DNA of 45,681 nt, taken from the NCBI GenBank assembly GCA_017622575.1, contig JAGAQU010000094.1:1-45681 (forward strand), in the 5' to 3' direction. Below the pieces are notes generated by a model. That model did not search any database. It was not told the DNA's origin and saw only the letters and a program-made list of their open reading frames with translations. The position numbers and the translations under genes were made by a program. This document shows positions 1-8,969 of this stretch, piece by piece (positions within the stretch are counted from its first letter, which is position 1; each line of letters begins with the position of its first letter). The stretch is from Lachnospiraceae bacterium. Its GTDB lineage: Bacteria > Bacillota > Clostridia > Lachnospirales > Lachnospiraceae.

Positions 1-54
1 ATTATACATATCATGAACATTATATAACAAGAATGTTCTCTTTAAAAGGACTTT

Positions 55-918
55 TCAAAGCACTTCGCCAAAATAGTTCTTATACCCTTCCCCATAAATC
101 TCGGAAGCGCTGGAAATGATCATAAATGCAAGATGATCCTCCTGTCTGACAATTTCTTCCACTTTATGCGCAAACTGTTTTTTTACCACACAAAGAATCA
201 CTTTTTTCTCCTTGTTTTCGTATGCACCACTTCCTTCAAGATGGGTGACACCGATATTCACTTCTTCAAGGATTCGGGACGTTATCACTTCGGATCTGTC
301 ACTGATAATGTAAATGAGCTTTGCGCCGTCCCTTCCGTACAGGACAATATCGAGCATAACAGAAGTGACTGTTACAGAAATAATACTGTAAAGTACAGAA
401 TTAAAATTGTGAAACACCAAGCCGCTGAGGCCTATGATCACCGCATCCAGTATCAGCATCAGGGAACCCGTCTTCATATGGGGATACCGCTGCCTTAAGC
501 ATTTTACGATAATGTCGGTTCCTCCTGTTGTTGCACTATTTCTGAGCACAAAGCCCATTCCAGCACCGATCAGAGCACCTCCAAACAGGGCGCCCAAAAG
601 CGGATCTTCAGTAATCGGCTCTGCGTATCCCAGCACATTCGTGGATATCGATACCATCAGAATTGCATATAATGTGGATATGGTAAATTTCCAGCCGAAT
701 TTCCATATTCCAAGCAGGATCACGGGGATATTTAAGATCAGATAAATAGTACCTGTCTCCAGCGGAAGCAGCCTGTTTATCATCACCGATAAACCGGTAA
801 ATCCGCCAGGTGCCAGATTGTTGGGATCCACGAACAGGCTGATTCCTATTCCATATACCACACAGGCCAGCGTGATCATCATATATTTCCTGATGGAGAA
901 TTTACTTTTCTCTTTCAT
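55..918 (-). CDS. YitT family membrane protein (DUF161/DUF2179)
   Basis: This 287-residue polytopic membrane protein belongs to the YitT family. The N-terminal two thirds is hydrophobic, with several predicted membrane segments and glycine-rich stretches (LAPGGFTGLSVMINRLLP, GGALIGAGMGFVLRNSATTG) typical of the family. The last ~90 residues form the soluble DUF2179 domain, including LIYIISDRSEVITSRILEE. The transported substrate is not established for this family, so none is assigned. An upstream in-frame ATG at 984 exists, but the start at 918 is preceded by AAGGAGAG at good spacing and gives the usual MKEKSKF-type beginning. The extra 22 codons would run through the leader next to a terminator hairpin. 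It follows ilvA in the same direction but is separated from it by that hairpin. Confidence 0.85.
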   Translation of the reverse strand: MKEKSKFSIRKYMMITLACVVYGIGISLFVDPNNLAPGGFTGLSVMINRLLPLETGTIYLILNIPVILLGIWKFGWKFTISTLYAILMVSISTNVLGYAEPITEDPLLGALFGGALIGAGMGFVLRNSATTGGTDIIVKCLRQRYPHMKTGSLMLILDAVIIGLSGLVFHNFNSVLYSIISVTVTSVMLDIVLYGRDGAKLIYIISDRSEVITSRILEEVNIGVTHLEGSGAYENKEKKVILCVVKKQFAHKVEEIVRQEDHLAFMIISSASEIYGEGYKNYFGEVL

Positions 919-971
919 ATTTTTTCTCTCCTTTTTCAGCCGATACAAAATTTTCCCTTTGTCGTGAATAT

Positions 972-1013
972 GAAAAATCTGCATACCTGATTTTAGTATG
1001 CAGATCTTTTTTT
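972..1013 (-). terminator. Intrinsic terminator after ilvA, usable in both directions
   Basis: A perfect 10-bp stem (977-986 pairing with 996-1005, ATCTGCATAC/GTATGCAGAT) encloses a 9-base loop. On the minus strand the stem is followed by five T. On the plus strand it is followed by seven T. It lies just downstream of ilvA and upstream of the yitT ribosome binding site, so yitT needs read-through or a weak promoter not identified here. Confidence 0.8.
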
Positions 1014-1037
1014 CATATCATTCATTCCATAAGCCGA

Positions 1038-2261
1038 TCAGATATTTGTTCTTACCACCTTCGGCTGATATTTGTTCTCTTCAAGCGCCTTGATGATCTG
1101 ATTCTTATGTTCGGTTCCGAATGCTTCCAGTGTGATTCTGAGCTCCACAGCAGCATTTCTGTTAATGGAAACAAACTGGTTGTGCTCCAGCTTTATTACG
1201 TTTCCGCTTTGCTTTGCAATCACATCGGCTACCCTTGAAAGCTCTCCCGGCTTATCGGGAAGGAGAACAGAAACAGTGAATATCCTGTCTCTCTTGATAA
1301 GTCCCTGCTGAACCACCGATGACATGGTGATCACATCCATATTGCCGCCGCTTAAAATGGAAACCACCTTTTTTCCCTTCACGTCAAGATGTTTCAGCGC
1401 TGCCACTGTCAAAAGTCCCGAATTTTCTACGATCATCTTATGGTTTTCCACCATATCAAGGAATGCAACTACCAGTTCTTCATCTTCAATTGTGATAATA
1501 CCGTCAAGATTTTTGCTCACATAGGGGAATATGTTGCTTCCCGGGGTCTTCACTGCCGTACCGTCTGCAATGGTATTCACATGAGGAAGTGTCACCACTT
1601 TTCCCTCCTTGATGGATTCCTGCATACAGTTTGCTCCTGCAGGTTCCACTCCGATTACTTTGATTTTGGGATTCAGAAGCTTTGCAAGGGCAGAAACACC
1701 TGTGGCCAGTCCGCCGCCCCCGATGGGCACCAGAATATAATCAACAAGCGGTAATTCCTTGAAGATTTCCATGGCAATGGTTCCCTGGCCAGTTGCAACC
1801 GCCAGATCATCAAAGGGATGAATGAAAGTATATCCGTTCTCCTTAGCCAACTCATAGGCATGCTCGCAAGCTTCATCATAGACATCCCCGTAGAGAACCA
1901 CTTCCGCTCCATAGCTTTTGGTTCTGTTTACCTTGATCAGCGGAGTTGTGGTTGGCATCACGATCACTGCCTTGGCACCGTAACATTTGGCTGCATAGGC
2001 AACTCCCTGGGCATGATTTCCGGCAGAAGCGGTGATAAGCCCTCTGCTTCTCTCCTCCTCGGTCAATGTGCTTAATTTATAATAAGCGCCTCGAAGCTTA
2101 TAGGCACCGGTAAACTGCATGTTCTCCGGTTTCAGGTATACCTTATTTCCAGTCTGGTTACTGTAAAAATCGCTGTAGACCAGCTTTGTCTCCTGGGTAA
2201 CTCTTTTTACCACCTCAGCTGCTTCCTCGAATTTTTCCAGTGTAAGCATTTTATTCTCCAT
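1038..2261 (-). CDS. ilvA: Threonine dehydratase / threonine ammonia-lyase with C-terminal ACT domain
   Basis: This PLP-dependent enzyme deaminates L-threonine to 2-oxobutyrate and ammonia, the first committed step toward isoleucine or a catabolic route to propionate. The PLP lysine lies in FTGAYKLRGAYYKL, and the glycine loop that binds the cofactor phosphate is IGGGGLATG. The C-terminal ~80 residues (FTVSVLLPDKPGELSRVADV) form a single ACT regulatory domain, giving the ~405-residue size of the TdcB/IlvA short form rather than the ~510-residue form with two regulatory lobes. The start at 2261 is chosen because GGGAGG lies 8 bases upstream; the ATG six bases earlier is too close to it. The gene overlaps the end of ftsY by 11 bases, so translation is probably coupled. 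Biosynthetic and catabolic roles cannot be separated from sequence. Confidence 0.9.
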   Translation of the reverse strand: MENKMLTLEKFEEAAEVVKRVTQETKLVYSDFYSNQTGNKVYLKPENMQFTGAYKLRGAYYKLSTLTEEERSRGLITASAGNHAQGVAYAAKCYGAKAVIVMPTTTPLIKVNRTKSYGAEVVLYGDVYDEACEHAYELAKENGYTFIHPFDDLAVATGQGTIAMEIFKELPLVDYILVPIGGGGLATGVSALAKLLNPKIKVIGVEPAGANCMQESIKEGKVVTLPHVNTIADGTAVKTPGSNIFPYVSKNLDGIITIEDEELVVAFLDMVENHKMIVENSGLLTVAALKHLDVKGKKVVSILSGGNMDVITMSSVVQQGLIKRDRIFTVSVLLPDKPGELSRVADVIAKQSGNVIKLEHNQFVSINRNAAVELRITLEAFGTEHKNQIIKALEENKYQPKVVRTNI

Positions 2262-3198
2262 CTTCATTTCCTCCCGTAGTTTCCTCCACTTCAAACAGCG
2301 CATTGACAAACTGTTGCGCGTCAAACTTCTGCAAATCTTCTATGGTTTCCCCGACACCGATATATTTTACAGGAATATTCAGTTCCGATTGAATGGCAAC
2401 TGCAATACCGCCCTTTGCTGTTCCGTCCATTTTGGTGAGAATAATACCCGTCAGATCGGCTGTCTCCCCAAACTCTCTTGCCTGGTTTAAAGCATTCTGA
2501 CCGGTAGTTCCGTCAAGCACCACCAGATTCTCTCTGTGGGCATCGGGAAATTCCTTATCGATGATCCTGTTGATCTTTTTCAATTCTTCCATCAAATTTT
2601 TCTTATTGTGAAGCCGGCCTGCGGTATCGCAGAGAAGTATATCCGCGTGGCGGGCCTTTGCCGCATTCACCGCGTCATACACTACGCTGGCGGGATCTGC
2701 TCCCTCCTTGCCGCCGATCATATCAACACCGGCCCTGTGTGCCCATTCGGAAAGCTGTTCGCCTGCCGCTGCCCGGTAGGTATCTGCCGCCGCGATCAGA
2801 ACCTTTTTGCCCTGTCCTTTCAAAATGCCCGCAAGCTTTCCAACCGAAGTGGTTTTTCCCACACCATTGACACCAATCACCAAAATCACAGACTGTTCCT
2901 TTTCAAAATCGTAGGCGGTATCCTCCACCTTCATCTGATCTTTGATACTCTGGATCAACAGTTCCTTACATTTTGAGGGTTCTTTGATATGATTTTCCTT
3001 TACCTGACTGCGAAGTCTGTCAAGAATCTTTTCCGTGGCATTTACACCGATATCTCCCATGATCAGGATTTCTTCCAGTTCCTCGTAAAAATCCTCGTCA
3101 ATGGTAGAAAATCCGCTAAACACCGAATCGATCCCGTTTACAATATTATTTCTTGTTTTTGTAAGACCTTCCTTCAGTCTGTTAAAAAAACCTGCCAT
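2251..3198 (-). CDS. ftsY: Signal recognition particle receptor FtsY
   Basis: This is the SRP-family GTPase that docks SRP-ribosome complexes at the membrane translocon. The N domain (about residues 1-95) is followed by the G domain. P-loop GVNGVGKTTSVGKLA (G1), CDTAGRLHNKKNLMEEL (G3) and TKMDGTAKGG (G4) are all intact. At 315 residues it is a short form without the acidic A domain of the E. coli protein, as is usual in Firmicutes. Its ATG shares one base with the smc TGA (TGATG), so the two are translationally coupled. The pairing with smc and rnc is a conserved order in Firmicutes. Confidence 0.97.
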   Translation of the reverse strand: MAGFFNRLKEGLTKTRNNIVNGIDSVFSGFSTIDEDFYEELEEILIMGDIGVNATEKILDRLRSQVKENHIKEPSKCKELLIQSIKDQMKVEDTAYDFEKEQSVILVIGVNGVGKTTSVGKLAGILKGQGKKVLIAAADTYRAAAGEQLSEWAHRAGVDMIGGKEGADPASVVYDAVNAAKARHADILLCDTAGRLHNKKNLMEELKKINRIIDKEFPDAHRENLVVLDGTTGQNALNQAREFGETADLTGIILTKMDGTAKGGIAVAIQSELNIPVKYIGVGETIEDLQKFDAQQFVNALFEVEETTGGNEDGE

Positions 3199-6100
3199 CA
3201 GTCATCAAGCTCCTTATCAATCAGATTTACACTCACCAGCGTGGAAACACCCTTTTCCTGCATGGTGATTCCGTAAAGTCTGTCCACCTGCTCCATGGTA
3301 CCGCGCCTGTGTGTGATCACAATAAACTGTGTGTGTTTTGTAAGTTTATGTAAATACTTGGCAAAACGTGATACGTTGCTCTCATCCAGCGCTGCTTCAA
3401 TTTCGTCAAGCAGACAGAAGGGAGACGGCTTCAGATTCTGAATGGCAAATAAAAGGGCAATGGCAGTCAATGCCTTTTCTCCACCGGACAGCTGCATCAT
3501 GTTCTGAAGTTTCTTGCCCGGAGGCTGTGCGATGATGCGGATTCCTGCCTCCAGAATATCCTCATCCTCCATGAGTTCCAGAGTTCCCTTTCCACCGCCA
3601 AACATTTCTTTAAATACTTTATCAAATTCTCTGCTGATTTCTCCAAATTTTTCCTGGAACTGCTTGCGCATTGCAGTATCCAGCTCTTCAATAATTCCTT
3701 CCAGGGTCTTTTCAGCCTCTACCAGATCGTCGTGCTGCCCCTTAAGGAAATTGTATCTCTCCATCAGGTTCTTGAAATCCTCAATGGCATTGACATTGAC
3801 ATCTCCAAGCTTCTTGATCTGCTCCTTTAAAGATGCAATTTCCTTCTTCATTGCGGTCAGATCGTTCATGGCTTCATTGCGTAAGGATGCCGCATCGGAG
3901 AGAGTAATCTCGTACTCATCCCACATATAGTTGATCTGGGATTCCAGGGTTTCCTTGAATTTCTCTTTCTGAGCATTCAAACGATAGACTTCCTTGTCAA
4001 GTGCAGTCATGCGCTCTGACATTTCTTCCCTGTCCTTAAAGAAATTCTTCTGTCTTGCACTTAACTCTTCCTTTTTTGCGATATCTTCCTGCATCTGCTT
4101 TTCCGTATCACTCTGCGTGGTATGGGAAGCCTCGATGGTCTGTCTGATCTCTGCGATATTATTCTCTTTATTCTTAATATCCTCACTGCTCTTTACAAGG
4201 CCATCCTCGATTTCGGAAAGTTCCTCTGCAAAGCGGTCGATTTCGCCGTTAATACGGTCTACATTCTGCTGATGGAAGCCCTGTTGCTGAAGCATCTTTT
4301 CCACTTCCAGATCCAGAGTTCCCACATGAGCGGATTCCTCCGATTCCTCGGTGCGCTTTTCCTCCAACTGTGCCTGAAATTCCTTGATCTGAATCTCTAT
4401 CTGTTTTTCAAGCGCCTCCGATTCCTCAAGTTCTTTATGGATTTCTTCTTTGCTGAGCTTGATCTCCTGAATCTGGTTCTCAATCTCACGCTCTTCTGCC
4501 TTAAGCTCCAACGATCCTTCTGAAGCTTCCTCCTTGCGCTCCTTTGCCTTGATTACATTTAATCTGGCTGTATTCTGCTCAATAAATTTCTTTTGAAGAG
4601 CTGCCTTATCCTCCTCAAGACTTAACCTAAGCTTATTTCTCTCCGCCTTGGTGTCCTCGATTTCCTGAAGAAGAGTGTCAATCTGCTTTAAGTACTTCTT
4701 GACCTTAGCCTCCAGCTCCTCCATCTCTCTTCTTCTTCCAAGGAGATTGCTGTTATTTTTAAAGGCACCGCCGCTGATCGCACCACCGGGAACAAGAAGC
4801 TCCCCTTCGATGGTAACCATACGAATACCATAGTCAAACTTTCTTGCTATTTTTACCGCATTATCCACATTGTCAACAACCATGATACGACCAAGCATTG
4901 CTTTGGCCACATTACTGTACTTATCCGGGGCATGAACAAGCTCATCGGCCATACCGATTACACCTTTTTCCTTTAGTGCCTCAGGATTTTTAAATTCCTG
5001 AGGATTGGTGATGCTGGTGAGAGGAAGGAAGGTTGCCCTTCCACCTTTGTTCTGCTTTAAAAAAGCAATCATGCGCTTTGCAGTCTCTTCGTCATCAGTG
5101 ACTATATTCTGGATATTTCCACCAAGCGCTGTTTCAATCGCAGTTTCGTATTTTTTGTCAACCTTGATAATATCTGCAACGACACCGATAATCCCCTTTT
5201 CCCTGTCCTTGCATTCCATGACCTTCTTAACGCTGCCACCATAACCTTCATAGCGCTCCGTCAAATTGGACAACGCCTCAAGCTTTGACTTTTCCTGATG
5301 ATAGCTTACCTGAGTATCCCGAAGAAGCTTATCTTTTTCTGCCAGTTCATCACGGAGCAGTGTCAGTTTCTCCTCCTTGGAGGTCTGGGCATCATTTAAA
5401 GCTCTGATCTCTTCATTAATCTTCTCAAACTCTTCGTTCAGCTTCTGCATCGCAGCTTCCTGCTGTGCCTCGTCTGATTTCATGCGAAGAAGCCTTGAAG
5501 TAAGTTCTGCCTTTCTGATATTGACCTGTTCGGTCATAGTGTCGTAACGTCCCAGCTTCGACTTGATGGTAGCTCTCTTATTCAAAGCATCAATGATGGT
5601 ATTTTTACCACTCTCAATATTATTGTTTAATTCTTCTATTTTATTCTGAACGGCAAGCAGCTTTTCTCTGGCCTCATTTCTCGTGCTCTCGATCTGTGCT
5701 ACCTGCTCATCGATAATTTTCTTATCTTCTAAGATGTCGCCTTTATCCTTATTTTTTTCATCAATTTCCTTCCGGACGGCCTCTTTTCTCTGTTTCAAGT
5801 GTTCTTCGTTGCTTTTTGCAAAGTGGATCTGTTCCTTTAAGACGTTGATCTCACCCTCCAGTTTCCCCCGGAGCACACTGGTATCCGTCAAGGATGTCCT
5901 GCTCTTTTCGATAGTTTCATCAAGAAGGGCTATCTGTCCCTCTATCTGCTCATACTCCTCCTTGATCTTCTCATATTTTTCGGAGGTACTGTTTAAATCT
6001 GCACTTGCAATTTCATACTTTTCATCCACGCTTTGCAGCTGTTCCTGCAGTCTTTTATTCTCCAGAAGGAACATATTCACATCAAGCGTTTTTAATTCTT

Positions 6101-6758
6101 CTTTCTTTTTCAGATAAACTTTCGCAACCTCAGACTGTTTCTCCAAGGGTCCGATCTGCTTCTCCAATTCCGAGAGAATATCATTCACACGGACAAGATT
6201 CTGCTTCTCATCCTCCAGTTTTTTCTGTGCTGCGGCTTTTCTTCTTTTAAACTTTACAATGCCGGCTGCCTCGTCAAAGAGTTCACGTCTCTCCTCCGGC
6301 TTTCCGCTTAAGATTTTGTCAATCTGTCCCTGTCCGATAATGGAATACCCTTCTTTGCCGATACCGGTATCATAGAAGAGCTCGTTGACATCCTTTAATC
6401 TGCATGGTGTTCCGTTTAACAGATATTCACTTTCACCGGAGCGATAAATCCTTCTGGCAACTGTGACTTCATCATATTCAATGGCAAGCTGATGGTCGGA
6501 ATTGTCCAGTGTAATTGCCACGTATGCGTATCCTAAGGGCTTGCGGAGCTCCGTTCCGGAAAAAATAACATCCTGCATGGATGCACCTCGAAGCTGCTTG
6601 ATTCTCTGCTCGCCAAGTACCCAGCGTACAGCATCGGCAACATTACTCTTACCGCTTCCGTTAGGTCCTACAATTCCTGTAATACCATTATGAAACTGAA
6701 GTACAATCTTGTTGGCAAAGGATTTAAATCCGTGTATTTCTATACTCTTAAGATACAT
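3198..6758 (-). CDS. smc: Chromosome segregation protein SMC
   Basis: This 1186-residue condensin ATPase works with ScpA/ScpB in chromosome organisation. The N-terminal ATPase half begins MYLKSIEIHGFKSFANK and has Walker A GIVGPNGSGKSNVADAVRW. Two long coiled-coil arms flank a hinge around residues 500-650 (YEGYGGSVKKVM through the VPGGAISGG region). The C-terminal half has the ABC signature LSGGEKALTAIALLFAI and Walker B FCLLDEIEAALDESN. The start at 6758 matches the family N-terminus. An in-frame ATG 12 codons earlier lies inside the end of rnc and would add an unlikely tail. Only 7 bases separate it from rnc. Confidence 0.97.
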   Translation of the reverse strand: MYLKSIEIHGFKSFANKIVLQFHNGITGIVGPNGSGKSNVADAVRWVLGEQRIKQLRGASMQDVIFSGTELRKPLGYAYVAITLDNSDHQLAIEYDEVTVARRIYRSGESEYLLNGTPCRLKDVNELFYDTGIGKEGYSIIGQGQIDKILSGKPEERRELFDEAAGIVKFKRRKAAAQKKLEDEKQNLVRVNDILSELEKQIGPLEKQSEVAKVYLKKKEELKTLDVNMFLLENKRLQEQLQSVDEKYEIASADLNSTSEKYEKIKEEYEQIEGQIALLDETIEKSRTSLTDTSVLRGKLEGEINVLKEQIHFAKSNEEHLKQRKEAVRKEIDEKNKDKGDILEDKKIIDEQVAQIESTRNEAREKLLAVQNKIEELNNNIESGKNTIIDALNKRATIKSKLGRYDTMTEQVNIRKAELTSRLLRMKSDEAQQEAAMQKLNEEFEKINEEIRALNDAQTSKEEKLTLLRDELAEKDKLLRDTQVSYHQEKSKLEALSNLTERYEGYGGSVKKVMECKDREKGIIGVVADIIKVDKKYETAIETALGGNIQNIVTDDEETAKRMIAFLKQNKGGRATFLPLTSITNPQEFKNPEALKEKGVIGMADELVHAPDKYSNVAKAMLGRIMVVDNVDNAVKIARKFDYGIRMVTIEGELLVPGGAISGGAFKNNSNLLGRRREMEELEAKVKKYLKQIDTLLQEIEDTKAERNKLRLSLEEDKAALQKKFIEQNTARLNVIKAKERKEEASEGSLELKAEEREIENQIQEIKLSKEEIHKELEESEALEKQIEIQIKEFQAQLEEKRTEESEESAHVGTLDLEVEKMLQQQGFHQQNVDRINGEIDRFAEELSEIEDGLVKSSEDIKNKENNIAEIRQTIEASHTTQSDTEKQMQEDIAKKEELSARQKNFFKDREEMSERMTALDKEVYRLNAQKEKFKETLESQINYMWDEYEITLSDAASLRNEAMNDLTAMKKEIASLKEQIKKLGDVNVNAIEDFKNLMERYNFLKGQHDDLVEAEKTLEGIIEELDTAMRKQFQEKFGEISREFDKVFKEMFGGGKGTLELMEDEDILEAGIRIIAQPPGKKLQNMMQLSGGEKALTAIALLFAIQNLKPSPFCLLDEIEAALDESNVSRFAKYLHKLTKHTQFIVITHRRGTMEQVDRLYGITMQEKGVSTLVSVNLIDKELDD

Positions 6759-6765
6759 AAAACTA

Positions 6766-7449
6766 CTATTTCTCCCATTCAATAAGTACTGCATAGGCAG
6801 CCTGCTGCTCTGCAGCTTTTTTCGTCCTTCCGTTTCCCCTGCTTACCGGCTTATCATCGATATAAGCCTCCACAGTGAACTGCTTGTCATGATCAGGTCC
6901 TGTCTCTTCCAAAAGTTCATACCGAAGGACCTGTCCATTCTTCTGCACCTTTTCCTGAAGGATCGTTTTGCTGTCATAAAAAAGCTGCTTGCTCTCAAGA
7001 TCTGAAAGAATAAATTTCAGGATGAACTTTTCTGCCTCCTCAAACCCGCTGTCAAGGTATATGGCACCGATCAGCGCCTCCATTACATCAGAAGTGATAG
7101 AGTCCCTTTTTCGGCCTCCTGTGGCCTCTTCCCCTTTTCCCAGATAAAGATATTCTCCAAGCCCCAAATCTCTTGCACAAAAGGCAAGGGCCGGCTCGCA
7201 GACCATGGAAGAACGAAGCTTAGTCATCTCTCCCTCCGACATATCCGGATGATTCAGAAAGAAAAACTTACTGGATGCCAGCTCAAGTACCGCATCTCCC
7301 AAAAATTCCAGTCTTTCATAATTCCTCTGCTTGTTGATCTTCTGTTCATTGGTAAAAGAGCTGTGTGTTAAAGCCTGCTTCAAAAGCTCCTTATTTTTGA
7401 ATTCGTATCCTATTTTTTCTTCCAATTTATTGCTGAGAGCTGCAATCAT
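6766..7449 (-). CDS. rnc: Ribonuclease III
   Basis: This double-strand-specific endoribonuclease processes rRNA precursors and structured mRNAs. The catalytic signature YERLEFLGDAVLELA is near residue 45. The second acidic cluster (SDVMEALIGAIYLDSG) and a C-terminal double-stranded-RNA-binding domain (LQEKVQKNGQVLRYELLEE ... GNGRTKKAAEQQAA) are present. The start at 7449 gives 227 residues and has GGGG seven bases upstream. A longer reading from 7494 would translate the terminator hairpin after acpP and is rejected. The gene is followed closely by smc. Confidence 0.95.
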   Translation of the reverse strand: MIAALSNKLEEKIGYEFKNKELLKQALTHSSFTNEQKINKQRNYERLEFLGDAVLELASSKFFFLNHPDMSEGEMTKLRSSMVCEPALAFCARDLGLGEYLYLGKGEEATGGRKRDSITSDVMEALIGAIYLDSGFEEAEKFILKFILSDLESKQLFYDSKTILQEKVQKNGQVLRYELLEETGPDHDKQFTVEAYIDDKPVSRGNGRTKKAAEQQAAYAVLIEWEK

Positions 7450-7464
7450 AATCAAACCCCATTC

Positions 7465-7491
7465 AAAAAGCCCTTTGGGAAAAGGGCTTTT
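7465..7491 (-). terminator. Intrinsic terminator between acpP and rnc
   Basis: On the minus strand AAAAGCCCTT pairs with AAGGGCTTTT (7482-7491 with 7466-7475), followed by a short T run. It lies 39 bases after the acpP stop and only 15 bases before the rnc start. It probably limits read-through from the strongly expressed acpP into rnc-smc-ftsY. Confidence 0.8.
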
Positions 7492-7530
7492 CATTAATTC
7501 ATGCTAATTGAAAATTTGCAAAACATAATC

Positions 7531-7764
7531 TTAATTGTTAACAGCATTTTTAATTAAGTTAACCGCTTCTTCCACTGTAGTGATCTTTTCTGCATCCTCA
7601 GCCGGAATTTCAATATCAAACTCTTCCTCTAATCCCATAATAATTTGGAAAACATCCAAAGAATCTGCTCCCAGATCATCTACAAATGTAGACTCCATTG
7701 TAATTTCCTCGGGATCGACGTTTAATACGTCAGCAATTACCTTTTTTAATTTTTCAAATTCCAT
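7531..7764 (-). CDS. acpP: Acyl carrier protein
   Basis: This 77-residue acidic four-helix protein carries growing fatty acyl chains on 4'-phosphopantetheine. The attachment serine is Ser35 in the invariant DSL motif ([19 protein letters not shown]). Length and pattern match type II ACPs. AAAGGAA precedes the ATG. It lies 17 bases after plsX, the usual partner in phospholipid synthesis, and is followed by its own terminator, which fits higher expression of this small abundant protein. Confidence 0.97.
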   Translation of the reverse strand: MEFEKLKKVIADVLNVDPEEITMESTFVDDLGADSLDVFQIIMGLEEEFDIEIPAEDAEKITTVEEAVNLIKNAVNN

Positions 7765-7781
7765 TGTTACATATTCCTTTC

Positions 7782-8795
7782 TTAATTTTCTTCCATTGTA
7801 ATTTTTTCTTTTATTTTTTCATTAATATTCTGTTCTGTAAATGTGATACACTGCAGAATAGAATTCTTAATTTCCACTGATTTTGAGCTTCCGTGCGTCT
7901 TGACAACAAGTCCGTTTAAACCAAGAAGCGGTGCTCCCCCGTACTGCTCCAGGTCAAACGCCTTCAGGGTCTGCTTTAACGCAGGCTTCACAAGAAGTGC
8001 ACCGATCTTGCTGCGAAGGGATGTCATCATACCTGCCTTCACCTTCTTGATCAGAGTTCCTCCTACCCCTTCGTACATTTTCAGAATTACATTTCCTACG
8101 AAAGCTTCACACACGATTACGTCTGCTTTACCCGACGGAATATCCCGCGCTTCAATGTTTCCGATAAAGTTAATATCAGGACAATTCTTAAGTAATGGAT
8201 ATGTCTCCTTTACCAGTGCATTACCCTTATCCTCCTCAGCGCCGATATTGACAATGGCAACCTTAGGATTCTTTACATTCATAACATGTTCCATATAAAT
8301 GGAACCCATCTTGGCAAACTGGATCAGATGAGATGGCCTTGCATCCACATTCGCTCCGCAATCGATCAAAAGGGAACAGCCCTTCTCCGTGGGAATCAAA
8401 GGAGCAAGCGGAGGACGCTCCACACCTTTTATTCTGCCGACGATCACCTGACCGCCCACCAGCGTAGCCCCTGTGCTTCCGGCAGACACATAAGCATCGC
8501 AGGTTCCGTCCTTAACCAGATAAAGAGCCTTTACCAGAGAGGAATCTTTCTTCTTTCGAATTGCCATAACAGGAGGTTCTGCCGTCTCGATAATTTCTGT
8601 GGCATTCACCACTTCCATCTGCTCTTTATTATATGTGTATTTGGCAAGTTCTGCATTTACCACATCTTCCTGACCCACCAGAAAAACTTTTACATGGGAG
8701 CTTTCATTGATTGCTTCCACTGCGCCCTTGACAATCTCTACCGGCGCATTATCGCCACCCATGGCGTCCACTGCAACTTTTACTAATTCTGCCAT
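7782..8795 (-). CDS. plsX: Phosphate acyltransferase PlsX
   Basis: This enzyme makes acyl-phosphate from acyl-ACP and phosphate, the donor for PlsY in phosphatidic acid synthesis; it is a peripheral membrane protein. The N-terminus [18 protein letters not shown] and internal stretches [13 protein letters not shown] and [16 protein letters not shown] are characteristic. The 337-residue length is typical. GGAGG lies 8 bases before the ATG. It begins the plsX-acpP transcript from a clear promoter. In many relatives rpmF lies immediately upstream; here a three-gene sigma-factor island intervenes. Confidence 0.96.
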   Translation of the reverse strand: MAELVKVAVDAMGGDNAPVEIVKGAVEAINESSHVKVFLVGQEDVVNAELAKYTYNKEQMEVVNATEIIETAEPPVMAIRKKKDSSLVKALYLVKDGTCDAYVSAGSTGATLVGGQVIVGRIKGVERPPLAPLIPTEKGCSLLIDCGANVDARPSHLIQFAKMGSIYMEHVMNVKNPKVAIVNIGAEEDKGNALVKETYPLLKNCPDINFIGNIEARDIPSGKADVIVCEAFVGNVILKMYEGVGGTLIKKVKAGMMTSLRSKIGALLVKPALKQTLKAFDLEQYGGAPLLGLNGLVVKTHGSSKSVEIKNSILQCITFTEQNINEKIKEKITMEEN

Positions 8796-8824
8796 AATAT
8801 ACCTCCGTAAATAATACCTATTTA

Positions 8825-8853
8825 ACTATACTAGACCCCATTGCAAAAATCAA
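8825..8853 (-). promoter_or_regulatory. Promoter of plsX-acpP
   Basis: On the minus strand TTGATT (8848-8853) and TATAGT (8825-8830) are separated by 17 bases, a near-consensus housekeeping promoter. Its -10 lies about 30 bases upstream of the plsX ATG. It explains how plsX is expressed although the neighbouring upstream genes belong to an inserted sigma-factor unit. Confidence 0.75.
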
Positions 8854-8903
8854 GATTTATTTCTGTGAGTCTTTTTCCGTTTTTTCACTTCCCGTTTCTA
8901 TAG

Positions 8904-8945
8904 AAAAAAGGTATCCGGCTTGTCTTCAGCCGGATACCCTTTTTT
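8904..8945 (-). terminator. Terminator of the sigma-factor/transglutaminase operon
   Basis: An 11-bp perfect stem (8910-8920 GGTATCCGGCT with 8928-8938) has a 7-base loop and is flanked by A/T runs on both sides, giving six T after the stem on the minus strand. It lies between the transglutaminase lipoprotein gene and the plsX promoter. Confidence 0.85.
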
Positions 8946-8969
8946 CTGTTTAAAAGCCTTCTCTCCTGA

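Noticed and set aside
4..45. Weak hairpin GAACATT/AATGTTC downstream of yitT
   Set aside because: Arms are only 7 bp and no T run follows, so a terminator call is not supported.
919..984. 22-codon N-terminal extension of the YitT protein
   Set aside because: It runs through the leader beside the ilvA terminator, and the ATG at 918 has a good ribosome binding site and the family N-terminus.
5683..6117. Long plus-strand open frames opposite smc, polA and other genes
   Set aside because: They lie antisense to well-supported genes, have skewed Ser/Phe/Leu composition typical of shadow frames and lack ribosome binding sites.
7450..7494. 15-codon N-terminal extension of RNase III
   Set aside because: It would translate the terminator hairpin after acpP; the ATG at 7449 has a G-rich site at normal spacing.
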